Origin: Rubrivivax sp.
Lineage (GTDB): Bacteria; Pseudomonadota; Gammaproteobacteria; Burkholderiales; Burkholderiaceae_C
Length of the DNA: 64,000 nt
Assembly: GCA_022842595.1 (NCBI GenBank)
Contig: JALHPF010000011.1
Coordinates: 80,771 to 144,770, forward strand
Reading direction: 5' to 3'
Shown here: piece by piece, positions 35,519 through 43,320 of the stretch
How the letters are laid out: each line of letters begins with the position of its first letter
How positions within the stretch are numbered: position 1 is the first letter of the stretch
Notes under the pieces: generated by a model
The model's input: only the letters and a program-made list of their open reading frames with translations
Database searches by the model: none
What the model was told of the DNA's origin: nothing
Program-made: the position numbers and the translations under genes

Positions 35519-36388
35519 ATGCAACCCCTCCACATCCCCATTCGCAACCTGATGCCCGAACCCACGGACGCCGTCGAGTACATGCCCATGCCGCGCGAGA
35601 TGAGCACCTTCGAGATGCCGCGCCTGCCCGAACCCGGACCCGACACCGAAGTGGGCGACTTGCTCGTCGCGCGCGACGTGCTCGAAGTCTTCCTGGGCCA
35701 CATGGCGCGCTGGCTGGCCGAAGGCGGCGAGCTGCCCGCGCTCGATCTCGTGGGCCTGCCCGCTGGCGCGCTGCGCGTGCTGAACGAAACCCTGGGTGAA
35801 GGCGAAGTCAGCGCCATCGTCGAAGCCGGGCACGAGATTCGTGTGCAGGAGACGGTGTTCTCGGGCGTCTGGCGCGAGCAGCACATCCGCGGCACGCAGC
35901 TGCTGCACGACTTCCTGCTCGGCGCACCGATTCCGCCGGTGGTGGGTGCGCTGGCGGCAGAACGGGCGTCGACGCGGCTGCGCGGCCTGCCACTGCCGCC
36001 GGCCGCGATGAACGTGCCCGCCCTCGTCAACGAACTGCAGGACGCCATGGACCGCGCCGGCCCCGACACGCCCGCGCACGTCATCAACCTGACGCTGCTG
36101 CCGCTGTCACCCGAAGATGCAGCCCACCTCGACGCACTGCTCGACGGCGGCTCGGTGGTGGTGCTGTCGCGCGGCTTCGGCAACTGCCGCATCAGCAGCA
36201 CCGCGGCACGGCATGTCTGGCGCGTGCAGTACTTCAACAACATGCAGACGCTCATCCTGAACACCATCGAGGTCATCACCATGCCCGAGGTGGCGCTGGC
36301 CGCGCAGGAAGACCTGGCCGAGACCCACGGCCGCCTGACCGACCTGGTGCAGTGGATGAGCGACTCGGTGAGCCCTGCGGCCGCCTGA
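35519..36388 (+). CDS. hoxQ: HoxQ/HyaF hydrogenase small-subunit assembly protein
   Basis: The product is 289 residues and belongs to HupH/HyaF, a family with two alpha/beta domains. Typical segments are Gly-Glu-Gly-Glu-Val-Ser-Ala-Ile-Val near 92-100, Gly-Val-Trp-Arg near 115-118, and Gly-Phe-Gly-Asn-Cys-Arg-Ile near 219-225. HoxQ works with HoxO and HoxR on the [4Fe-3S]-containing small subunit. CCGGAG lies upstream of the ATG. Confidence 0.94.
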   Translation: MQPLHIPIRNLMPEPTDAVEYMPMPREMSTFEMPRLPEPGPDTEVGDLLVARDVLEVFLGHMARWLAEGGELPALDLVGLPAGALRVLNETLGEGEVSAIVEAGHEIRVQETVFSGVWREQHIRGTQLLHDFLLGAPIPPVVGALAAERASTRLRGLPLPPAAMNVPALVNELQDAMDRAGPDTPAHVINLTLLPLSPEDAAHLDALLDGGSVVVLSRGFGNCRISSTAARHVWRVQYFNNMQTLILNTIEVITMPEVALAAQEDLAETHGRLTDLVQWMSDSVSPAAA

Positions 36389-36432
36389 CCGGCCTGACCC
36401 GCCTGATTCCGCCTGATTCCGGCTCATCCCGC

Positions 36433-36642
36433 ATGTCTGCGCCCGACCCCGCCAGCCGACAGGCCACGATAGCCGCGCACACGCGCCTGGAGTGCAAGAT
36501 CTGCTGGACGGTCTACGACCCGGCGCTGGGCGACGAGGTCTGGCAGATCCCGCCCGGCACGCCCTTCAGCGAACTGCCACCGCACTGGACCTGCCCGAAC
36601 TGTTCCTGCGAAAAGCAGCACTTCCTCGTCCTGGATGACTAG
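36433..36642 (+). CDS. hoxR: HoxR rubredoxin-like protein
   Basis: The 69-residue product has two CXXC pairs, Cys-Lys-Ile-Cys near 21-24 and Cys-Pro-Asn-Cys near 54-57, binding one iron. HoxR/HupI is required for forming the O2-tolerant small subunit's proximal cluster under high oxygen. It overlaps hoxT by 8 bases. A longer frame back to 36352 would run into hoxQ and is not favoured. Confidence 0.93.
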   Translation: MSAPDPASRQATIAAHTRLECKICWTVYDPALGDEVWQIPPGTPFSELPPHWTCPNCSCEKQHFLVLDD

Positions 36643-37198
36643 CACCGACGCCCCTGCCGGGCCGCAGCCTCTGCCCTCCCCTGCGGCGGCACTGCAGACG
36701 CACTTCGATCACGTCATGCGGCACCAGATGGCGGGCGTGCCCATGCTGAACCCGGCGCTGCAGGTGCAGGCCCTGGGCTTCCGGCCCTGGGCAGAACACT
36801 GGCTGGGTGTGCTGGTGACGCCGTGGTTCATGAACCTGGTGCTCTTTCCGCGGCTGCCCGCACACTGGCAGGCCATCGGTGAGCGCGAGAGCCGGCACTA
36901 TGTCTTCCCGGCCGGCGTGTTCGAGTTCATCGGGAGCCGCGACGCCGAACTGGGCGACTACCAGGCGTGCTCGCTGTTTTCGCCGATGTTCGAGTTCGGG
37001 GACCACGCCGCCGCCCACGACACGGCGCTGGCCGCGCTGGCCGCGCTGTTCGACCCCGCATCGCGGCCGGGCAGCGACGCGCCCGCCGCCAACCCCGTCA
37101 AGCCCGAGCCAGCCCACGCAGCCGCGGCAGCCAAGCCTGCGTTGAGCAAGCGCGACTTCCTCTTCGGCGGCAGCGCGCGGGGCCCGCGCGGGCCTTGA
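36635..37198 (+). CDS. hoxT: HoxT, HybE-family hydrogenase assembly chaperone
   Basis: This 187-residue protein has the HybE-like core: Met-Leu-Asn-Pro-Ala-Leu near 37-42, Leu-Gly-Val-Leu-Val-Thr-Pro-Trp-Phe-Met near 57-66, and Ser-Leu-Phe-Ser-Pro-Met near 113-118. The C-terminal 45 residues are Ala/Pro-rich and end with Ser-Lys-Arg-Asp-Phe-Leu-Phe-Gly-Gly. It closes the rightward operon, in the Ralstonia order K-G-Z-M-L-O-Q-R-T. Confidence 0.9.
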   Translation: MTSTDAPAGPQPLPSPAAALQTHFDHVMRHQMAGVPMLNPALQVQALGFRPWAEHWLGVLVTPWFMNLVLFPRLPAHWQAIGERESRHYVFPAGVFEFIGSRDAELGDYQACSLFSPMFEFGDHAAAHDTALAALAALFDPASRPGSDAPAANPVKPEPAHAAAAAKPALSKRDFLFGGSARGPRGP

Positions 37199-37263
37199 AG
37201 AAGGCCACCCCGGCGCAGGTGCCACAGCGGCACGTGGGCCGACCGCCCTGTCGACCCGGCCCC

Positions 37264-37452
37264 ATGGCAAGCGAGCTTGCGTTGCGGCATGAATCATTCG
37301 GCAATATGTGCGACGCCCTGGCGGGCATTCCCGAGGTGCTGGCCGTAGGCCCCAGGACCGGCATCGCCGACTTCGAGCACTACGCCCGAAAGCACCGCCG
37401 TGCGCACGCCAAGCTGATATCGCTCAAACCCCGACCGGTGCGCGCTGACTAA
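37264..37452 (+). CDS. Possible 62-residue protein after hoxT
   Basis: An ATG at 37264 opens a 62-codon frame ending 4 bases into the convergent porin gene. It is basic at the C-terminus and has no signal or membrane segment. No family is recognised and no strong ribosome binding site is seen. It might be a spurious frame in the 250-base gap between hoxT and the porin. Confidence 0.3.
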   Translation: MASELALRHESFGNMCDALAGIPEVLAVGPRTGIADFEHYARKHRRAHAKLISLKPRPVRAD

Positions 37453-38540
37453 AAGGCGTGCCGCAACCCCGCGGTGAAGCCGGATTGGCCCGTACCGACC
37501 TTGGGGTTGCTGCCCCCCGCACCGGCGCTGACGGACAGCGCCAGGCTGCCCTCGTTGGACACGGCACCTGCCGTCGCGTACAGCGCAGTGCGGCGCGACA
37601 GCGCGTAGGTGGCGCGAGCGGCCAGCAGCCAGGCCCGGTCGGTGCTGCCCGCGTAGTCCAGGCGCAGCAACTCGCCGTCCAGCGTCAACGCCGGCGCAGC
37701 CGACCAGACGACGCCGGCGTACCAGAGGTCGCTGCGCGGCGTGCTTTGACTGGCCCCGTTGCGGCGCCTGACCACACCCAACGTGGTCTTGATGCTGCCG
37801 ATCTTCACATAGCCATTGGCCGACACGCGGGTGTCGCTCAGGGCGGCCGACGACAGCCCGGCAAACGCGCCCGGCCCGCCGCGGATGGTGTCCCGGGCCC
37901 AAGCCACACCCCAGCTGGCAGCGTCGTAGCGCGCCAGAACCGACCACTCGCGGCAGGCCTTGGCGTCGGCCGCGAGCTCGCCCGGGCAATTCGTGCCCGC
38001 CGGGTTGCCGGCATTCACGGCATCGCGACCGAAGCTGTAGGTGGCCCCCAGCATCCAGCCGCCAAAGCTGCCCCGCCAGGCCAGTGCGTTGTCGGCGCGC
38101 GCGTTCGGGATGTAGGGGTCGAGTGAACCCGTGCCGTATATGGCCGGCCCGAGCACGTCGGACTCGAGGATCGACCAGAACAACATGGTGTACTGGCGGC
38201 CGAAGCTCACCGTGCCCCAGGGGCCGGACACACCGACGAAGGCCTGTCGCCCGAACGCCCGCCCGCCCTGACTGAGGCCGCCGGTGTCGGGCACGAACCC
38301 CTGCTCGATGGTGAAGACCGCACGCAGGCCACCGCCCAGGTCTTCCTGGCCCCGAAAGCCGATTCGCGACGGCACGCTGCCCGTGAGGCTGGGCATGCGC
38401 GTGAGCCCGCTGCCCGCGGGGCCGACCCGGGTGACGTGTTCCACCGCGGCATCGACAACGCCGAACACGGTGAGCGACTGCGCGCACGCGCCGACCGTGA
38501 ACGCCGCGAGCAGGACAGGCAAAACGAGCAGACGATTCAT
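37449..38540 (-). CDS. Outer-membrane porin, Burkholderiales type
   Basis: From the ATG at 38540 this is 363 residues with a signal peptide ending near Gly-Ala-Cys-Ala-Gln. The mature protein begins with the Leu-Thr-Val-Phe-Gly-Val-Val-Asp strand, has Ser-Arg-Ile-Gly-Phe-Arg-Gly-Gln-Glu-Asp-Leu-Gly-Gly-Gly and a Phe-Gly-Arg-Gln-Tyr loop-3 signature, and ends in Phe. These mark the trimeric 16-strand general porins of this order. It runs convergent to hoxT and divergent from the small cytochrome c. Tandem FNR-like boxes upstream suggest anaerobic expression. Confidence 0.92.
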   Translation of the reverse strand: MNRLLVLPVLLAAFTVGACAQSLTVFGVVDAAVEHVTRVGPAGSGLTRMPSLTGSVPSRIGFRGQEDLGGGLRAVFTIEQGFVPDTGGLSQGGRAFGRQAFVGVSGPWGTVSFGRQYTMLFWSILESDVLGPAIYGTGSLDPYIPNARADNALAWRGSFGGWMLGATYSFGRDAVNAGNPAGTNCPGELAADAKACREWSVLARYDAASWGVAWARDTIRGGPGAFAGLSSAALSDTRVSANGYVKIGSIKTTLGVVRRRNGASQSTPRSDLWYAGVVWSAAPALTLDGELLRLDYAGSTDRAWLLAARATYALSRRTALYATAGAVSNEGSLALSVSAGAGGSNPKVGTGQSGFTAGLRHAF

Positions 38541-38635
38541 CGCGGGCGGGCAGTCATGTGGGACAGAACTCCGGCGCGACCGGACCGGCACGGCACCGCT
38601 AGGGGCCCACTCTGCACAGAAAGTCCGCCTCCGGG

Positions 38636-38649
38636 ATGATGCAGATCAA
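38636..38649. promoter_or_regulatory. FNR-like box, porin side
   Basis: ATGATGCAGATCAA has one good half (ATCAA) and one single-base variant. It is centred about 102 bases before the leftward porin start at 38540. Confidence 0.45.
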
Positions 38650-38659
38650 GGTCCCCGAT

Positions 38660-38673
38660 CTGATTCAGATCAA
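38660..38673. promoter_or_regulatory. FNR-like box, cytochrome side
   Basis: CTGATTCAGATCAA differs from the consensus by one base. It lies 24 bases from the neighbouring box and about 155 bases before the rightward cytochrome c start at 38821. Confidence 0.55.
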
Positions 38674-38820
38674 ACATCGACGTGATGGGCCTGCCGTGCT
38701 GCTTGTGGCCCCTGAGAATTCGGTACGCTGGCAGTCGGCCATGTCGGCGCACCGTTTGCGTCGCGCGTTGTCGTTGTTGGCTTGCTGCCACGTACCCTAC
38801 CTTTTCCCGGAGATGAACCC

Positions 38821-39132
38821 ATGAGACTGCCCATCGCATTTGCCCTTGTCCTGGCCTGCGCAGCCAGTGCGGGTGTAGCCCAAGCCGCCACGGGTGACGA
38901 GGTGATCGCCGCGCAGAAGTGCAACAAGTGCCATACCGCCAAGACGACGAAGAAGGGTCCGTCCTTTGCGGACGTGGCTGCCAAGTACAAGGGCGACGCC
39001 GCCGCCAGCGCAAGCTTGTTCAAGGGCCTGAAGGCCGGCGGCAAGATGGGCGACGAAGACGACCACAAGAAGCTCGAGGTCTCCGACGACGAGATCCGCG
39101 CCGTCGTGGCCGTGGTGCTCGCTTCCAAGTAA
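38821..39132 (+). CDS. Small class I cytochrome c
   Basis: The 103-residue precursor has a signal peptide ending Ala-Gln-Ala-Ala (about 23) and one heme motif, Cys34-Asn-Lys-Cys-His38. The compact mature domain is c551/c8-like; several Met residues (near 75 and beyond, as in Gly-Gly-Lys-Met) could be the sixth ligand. It is a good candidate for a periplasmic shuttle between the CymA-like protein and MtrA or the octaheme reductase. CGGAG precedes the ATG. It heads the rightward cytochrome cluster. Confidence 0.85.
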   Translation: MRLPIAFALVLACAASAGVAQAATGDEVIAAQKCNKCHTAKTTKKGPSFADVAAKYKGDAAASASLFKGLKAGGKMGDEDDHKKLEVSDDEIRAVVAVVLASK

Positions 39133-39262
39133 GGAGCCTTTGGCTTCGTGGTTTGCCCCAGTCCCGCGGCACCCGCCCGGCGCTTGTTGACGCAGCGCAA
39201 GTTGCGAGGCTGAGCGCGACCTTATGGTCGCCCGATCGCCCGACACTTGATGGAGCTTGACG

Positions 39263-39922
39263 ATGGCACCGACCCCGAAGCCCGGCCTGATTCGGCGACT
39301 GTTTGGCTGGCTGTTCAGCCCTTCGGCCAAGTGGTCGGTGTTCGCACTGCTGCTGGCGGGCTTGGTGGCTGGCGCGGTGGGTGTGGTCGGCACGCAGGTC
39401 GCGGTGGCCGTCACGGGCACGAATGAGTTCTGCGGCAACGCGTGCCACTCGCACACCAAGTTCGTCTACCCCGAGTACAAGGCCTCGGTGCACGGCAGCA
39501 ACCGCACGGGCGTGCAGGCCACCTGCAGCGACTGCCACATTCCCCACAGTTATCCGGCCAAGCTCTTCTACAAGGCTGAAGCCGGCATCCGCGATGGCAT
39601 CGCCGAGATGCAGGGGGCGATCTCGACACAGGAAAAGTTCGAGGCCAAGCGCTGGGAGATGGCCAACCACGTGTGGGAAGAAATGCGGGCCAACAACTCC
39701 GCCAACTGCCGCACCTGCCACACGCCCGAGGCGATGAGCGCCGAGAAGCAGTCCGAAGATGCCGTGAAGCAGCACAAGAAGTTTGCGTCTGGCAAGGCCA
39801 CGTGCATCGACTGCCACACCGGCATGGCGCACAAGGAACCCGAAGAGCCCAAGGCCGTCAAGCCGGCGGCCGCTGCGTCACCCGATAGCCAAGCCGTTGT
39901 GCAAGCGGCCGCCGCGAAGTAG
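39263..39922 (+). CDS. NapC/NirT-type tetraheme quinol dehydrogenase (CymA-like)
   Basis: From ATG 39263 (GGAG 10 bases before) the product is 219 residues. One N-terminal membrane helix (about 24-50) holds it in the inner membrane with the heme domain in the periplasm. Heme motifs are Cys57-Gly-Asn-Ala-Cys61-His62, then CXXCH at 88, 149 and 181. The first is CX3CH rather than CXXCH. Proteins of this kind oxidise quinol and feed periplasmic cytochromes, as CymA does for MtrA. The Ala/Pro/Lys-rich tail after 195 is not conserved. It precedes mtrC by 170 bases. Confidence 0.85.
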   Translation: MAPTPKPGLIRRLFGWLFSPSAKWSVFALLLAGLVAGAVGVVGTQVAVAVTGTNEFCGNACHSHTKFVYPEYKASVHGSNRTGVQATCSDCHIPHSYPAKLFYKAEAGIRDGIAEMQGAISTQEKFEAKRWEMANHVWEEMRANNSANCRTCHTPEAMSAEKQSEDAVKQHKKFASGKATCIDCHTGMAHKEPEEPKAVKPAAAASPDSQAVVQAAAAK

Positions 39923-39933
39923 ATTCGTGGATG

Positions 39934-39950
39934 GCCAGCCCCGGCGGCTG
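39934..39950 (+). terminator. Hairpin after the CymA-like gene
   Basis: CCAGCC (39934-39939) and GGCTGG (39945-39950) pair in a 6-bp stem with a 5-base loop, 12 bases past the stop. The nearest T-run (40002-40008) is 50 bases on, so termination is only possible, not shown. Confidence 0.3.
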
Positions 39951-39987
39951 GGGCCAACCCTATAGCCCGCAACGGCACGGCCAGCAA

Positions 39988-40001
39988 CTGATCCAGATCA
40001 A
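39988..40001. promoter_or_regulatory. FNR-like box upstream of mtrC
   Basis: CTGATCCAGATCAA has one difference from the consensus. Its centre is 98 bases before the mtrC ATG, a normal distance for an activator at -41.5. Confidence 0.6.
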
Positions 40002-40092
40002 GTTTTTTCGGCCACCCGCACGGACACTTGCCACTCTGTACCGGTCGTCGTTTGCCAGGGGGCGAGCAGATCCGGTCCGCGTGAGGACTCCG

Positions 40093-42879
40093 ATGGCCAA
40101 GATCGAGACTCGCCGCTGGTCAGCACTGCTGGCAGCCGGCTTCGTCGCAGCCCTGCTGTCGGCTTGCGGCGGTGGTGACAGCGGTGCGGCCGGTCCGGCC
40201 GGGACGGCAGGCACGCCCGGCGCTCCGGGGCCGGCAGGTCCGGCAGGGCCCTCTGGCCCGGCGGCGACTGCGGCTGTCAACGTCGCAGCACTCACGCCCG
40301 AGTCGTGGGAAAACGCGCAATGGAAGTCGACCGTCACCAAGGTCACCATCGCCAGCGCACCTGTCGTTGAGTTCACCGTGGCTGATGCGCTGGGCAACCC
40401 GGTTGTCGGCCTCGAGAAGCTGACTTCCCGCAGCGCCACCGCAACCGCCGCGCAGTATCCGAACGTGTCTTTCGCCTTGGCCAAGCTGGTGCCGCGCACC
40501 GACGCGCGGCCGAGCACCTGGGTCAGCTACATCGTCACCACCGTGCCCACGACCACCGCAGTGGCCGCGCCGACACGCCCCAGCACCGACAACACCGGCA
40601 CCCTGGCGGCCATCGCCGACAAGCCCGGCAGCTACCGCTACACCTTCTTCCGTGACGTGACGACCATCAAGACCCAGGTCGATGGCATGACGGTGTCCGG
40701 CGCCAACAACAAGGCCCAGCTCGGCGACCTGACCTGGGCACCCAACCTGCACCACCGACTGACGATCCAGATCAGCGGCGCAGCCCCGGGGACCGGCAGC
40801 AACACTGCGACGGGCGCACAGACCACCCCGGCCGTGAACATGGCCAACCCCATCAACGTCACCTACGACTTCATTCCCGCCACCGGGCGGGAACTGGCGG
40901 CCACCGAGCTGACGCGCGAAGACGTCAACATCGACAGCTGCAACACCTGCCACGGCAAGCTGGCCTTCCACGGCGGCAGCGCCCGTGTCGAAACGCGCTA
41001 TTGCGTGGTCTGCCACACCGATCAGCGCGGATACGGATTTGCGAATGTCGCTTCCACCGCCGGCAAGTTCCCGGCGCTGACCGAAAGCAAGAGCGTCAAT
41101 GCCGCCACCGGCATCACCAGCTACAGCTACACGCCGGAGACCCGCATCGCCGACGGCGAGGTGCTGGGCAACTTCACCACCATGATCCACAAGATCCACC
41201 AGGGCCACACCCTGGCCAAGGACAACTACCACTACGCCGGCCTGGCGATGAACAACAAGGGCTTCTCCAAGCTCGGCGACGGCCAGCGCATGTGCACCAC
41301 CTGCCACGACAGCGGGATTGCGCCGACGGCAGAGAACCACGTCAAGCTGCCCAGCCGCACGTCCTGCGGCGCGTGCCACGACGGCATCAAGTGGGACACC
41401 GGCACCGGCTCGACGCTGGCGGACAAGGCCGCAGCCACCGCCGTGGGTTCTGTGGTGGCCACATCCGGCCACCGCGGCGGCCCGGCCGCCGATGACGCCA
41501 ACTGCGCGTCCTGCCACACGCCCACCTTCATCCGCATCTCGCACCGGATGGAGAACATCACCAAGAACAACCCGACCATCACCGACGGCCTGGCGAGCTT
41601 CACCTACGAGATCCGCTCGGCGACGGTGAATGCAGCGAATGACGTGACGATAGAGTTCGGCATCAAGCAGCGCATCGCCCCTTCGACCACGGATAGGCTG
41701 GTCACGCTGGTGGCACCCGCCGCGAGCGTGTCCAACTCGCTGGCGGGCTTCACCGGCGGGCCCAGCTTCCTGCTGCCCTACGCGATGAGCCAGGACGGCA
41801 TCACCACGCCCGTGGACTACAACAACCTGGGCCGACCGCAGGCGCAGCCGCGCAGCGTCAGCATCGCGCAGCTGCTGAGCACCAACAATGCCGCCAACGG
41901 CAGCGTGGTGGCATCAGCTACCAACCCGGGCTACTACATCGCCACCATCCGCGGCTCCGGTCAGTGGTCATTCCCGGTGGGCGCCAAGCTGCGCGCGGTG
42001 GCCTTGCAGGGCTACTACAGCCAGATCACGGCGCCGGCCTCTGCCACGGCACCGAACGGCCGCCATGCCATATCGGTCGTCAGGGGCGTGGCGGGCGACA
42101 CCGTGCGGCGCACCGTCGTCGACTCGAACAAGTGCGCCAACTGCCACGAGTGGTTCGAGGCGCACGGCGGCAACCGGGTGTTCGAGCCGCAGGTGTGCGC
42201 CACCTGCCACGTGCCCGGCCTGGCCACCAGCGGGCGCGGCATCAGCGATACCTTCCTGAGCACCTTCAACTTCAACATCGCGCAGACCAAGATCCTCAAC
42301 GACTGGGGCTTCAACAAGTCACTCCCGAACGCGGCGCTGAAGTTTCCCGCCACCAGCAACAACCTCAAGGACATGATCCACGGCATCCACGCCGGCCGGG
42401 AACGCGTGACACCGTTCCAGGACGCACGCGACTCCACAAGCCGTGGCTCGATCGACCTGGTGGACCTGCGTCGCATGGACTTCCCGGGCCGGCTGAACAA
42501 CTGCGAGACCTGCCACGTGACGGCGGCCAGCAGTGACCAGAAGACCTACAACTATGTGCCCAATGGCGCGCTGCTGTCGACTTACGAATCGGTCGATGCG
42601 ACCTACGCTGCAGCCATCGCCACCAGCAGCGCGACACCGCTGATGGCCAAGAACTCCTTGGCGGTCGCCAGCGCCACCGACGTCGTCACGACACCCTTCG
42701 CGGCCGCCTGCGTCAGCTGCCACGACCGTCCCGCAGCCAAGGCGCACATCACCTTGAACGGTGGTGTGGTCAACGGCACGCGCGCCGGGGCCCGCCCGAC
42801 CGGGGTCGAAGATGTCGAGTCCTGCGCGGTGTGCCACGGGCCGGGCCGCGAATTCGACGCGGCAAAGATCCACAAGTAG
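40093..42879 (+). CDS. mtrC: OmcA/MtrC-family decaheme outer-membrane cytochrome
   Basis: From the ATG at 40093 (GAGGA just before) this is 928 residues. A lipobox Leu-Leu-Ser-Ala-Cys places Cys25 as the lipid anchor. Residues about 31-57 are a collagen-like Gly-X-Pro-type repeat, a likely stalk. Ten CXXCH motifs fall in two sets of five: 283, 304, 401, 425, 471 and 681, 702, 804, 873, 911. Each set is preceded by a beta-rich domain, the MtrC/OmcA plan. It would reduce extracellular minerals or dissolved acceptors at the cell surface after receiving electrons through MtrAB. It is longer than Shewanella MtrC (about 670) and differs in order, here C-A-B. Confidence 0.9.
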   Translation: MAKIETRRWSALLAAGFVAALLSACGGGDSGAAGPAGTAGTPGAPGPAGPAGPSGPAATAAVNVAALTPESWENAQWKSTVTKVTIASAPVVEFTVADALGNPVVGLEKLTSRSATATAAQYPNVSFALAKLVPRTDARPSTWVSYIVTTVPTTTAVAAPTRPSTDNTGTLAAIADKPGSYRYTFFRDVTTIKTQVDGMTVSGANNKAQLGDLTWAPNLHHRLTIQISGAAPGTGSNTATGAQTTPAVNMANPINVTYDFIPATGRELAATELTREDVNIDSCNTCHGKLAFHGGSARVETRYCVVCHTDQRGYGFANVASTAGKFPALTESKSVNAATGITSYSYTPETRIADGEVLGNFTTMIHKIHQGHTLAKDNYHYAGLAMNNKGFSKLGDGQRMCTTCHDSGIAPTAENHVKLPSRTSCGACHDGIKWDTGTGSTLADKAAATAVGSVVATSGHRGGPAADDANCASCHTPTFIRISHRMENITKNNPTITDGLASFTYEIRSATVNAANDVTIEFGIKQRIAPSTTDRLVTLVAPAASVSNSLAGFTGGPSFLLPYAMSQDGITTPVDYNNLGRPQAQPRSVSIAQLLSTNNAANGSVVASATNPGYYIATIRGSGQWSFPVGAKLRAVALQGYYSQITAPASATAPNGRHAISVVRGVAGDTVRRTVVDSNKCANCHEWFEAHGGNRVFEPQVCATCHVPGLATSGRGISDTFLSTFNFNIAQTKILNDWGFNKSLPNAALKFPATSNNLKDMIHGIHAGRERVTPFQDARDSTSRGSIDLVDLRRMDFPGRLNNCETCHVTAASSDQKTYNYVPNGALLSTYESVDATYAAAIATSSATPLMAKNSLAVASATDVVTTPFAAACVSCHDRPAAKAHITLNGGVVNGTRAGARPTGVEDVESCAVCHGPGREFDAAKIHK

Positions 42880-42897
42880 GCCGTTCACGACACGCCG

Positions 42898-43281
42898 ATG
42901 ACCTCAACCTATCCGGTGGCGGCTGCGCTGGCCCTGCTGGCCCCGCTTGCATCAGGGCCAGCAGCCGCCTACGGAACGACGCTTGCAGGCGCCACACCGC
43001 CGGCCGTCGCCAGCAAGACACAGGGCACACCGGGGCCATCGGTGGTGCGGCTGGTGGACCTCAACAGCGCCAGCCGGTCTGACCTGAAAACCTTGCCCGG
43101 CATCGACGACGCAGCGGCCGACCGCATCGTGGCCGCACGCCCCTACCCCAGCAAGGCCAAGCTGGTGGCTGACAAGGTCATCAGCATGGAACTCTTCCTG
43201 AGCCTCAAGGACCGCGTCGTTGCCGTGCAGCAGCCCCTGCTGCGCGCCAAGGCCAGCCCGCACAGCAGCCGTCAGCCCTGA
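42898..43281 (+). CDS. Exported helix-hairpin-helix (ComEA-like) protein inside the mtr cluster
   Basis: This 127-residue protein has a signal peptide (core about 7-22) and one helix-hairpin-helix: Val-Asp-Leu-Asn-Ser-Ala-Ser then Leu-Lys-Thr-Leu-Pro-Gly-Ile-Asp, near 53-70, continuing through Ala-Asp-Arg-Ile-Val-Ala-Ala-Arg-Pro-Tyr. This is the ComEA/T2SK-like DNA- or protein-binding fold, outside the cytoplasm. It begins 18 bases after mtrC and ends 39 before mtrA. No link between ComEA proteins and electron conduits is known to me, so the role is open: DNA binding at the surface or a structural partner. Confidence 0.8.
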   Translation: MTSTYPVAAALALLAPLASGPAAAYGTTLAGATPPAVASKTQGTPGPSVVRLVDLNSASRSDLKTLPGIDDAAADRIVAARPYPSKAKLVADKVISMELFLSLKDRVVAVQQPLLRAKASPHSSRQP

Positions 43282-43320
43282 GACCAGACGCCGCATCGCG
43301 CACATCAACGGGCCCAGACC

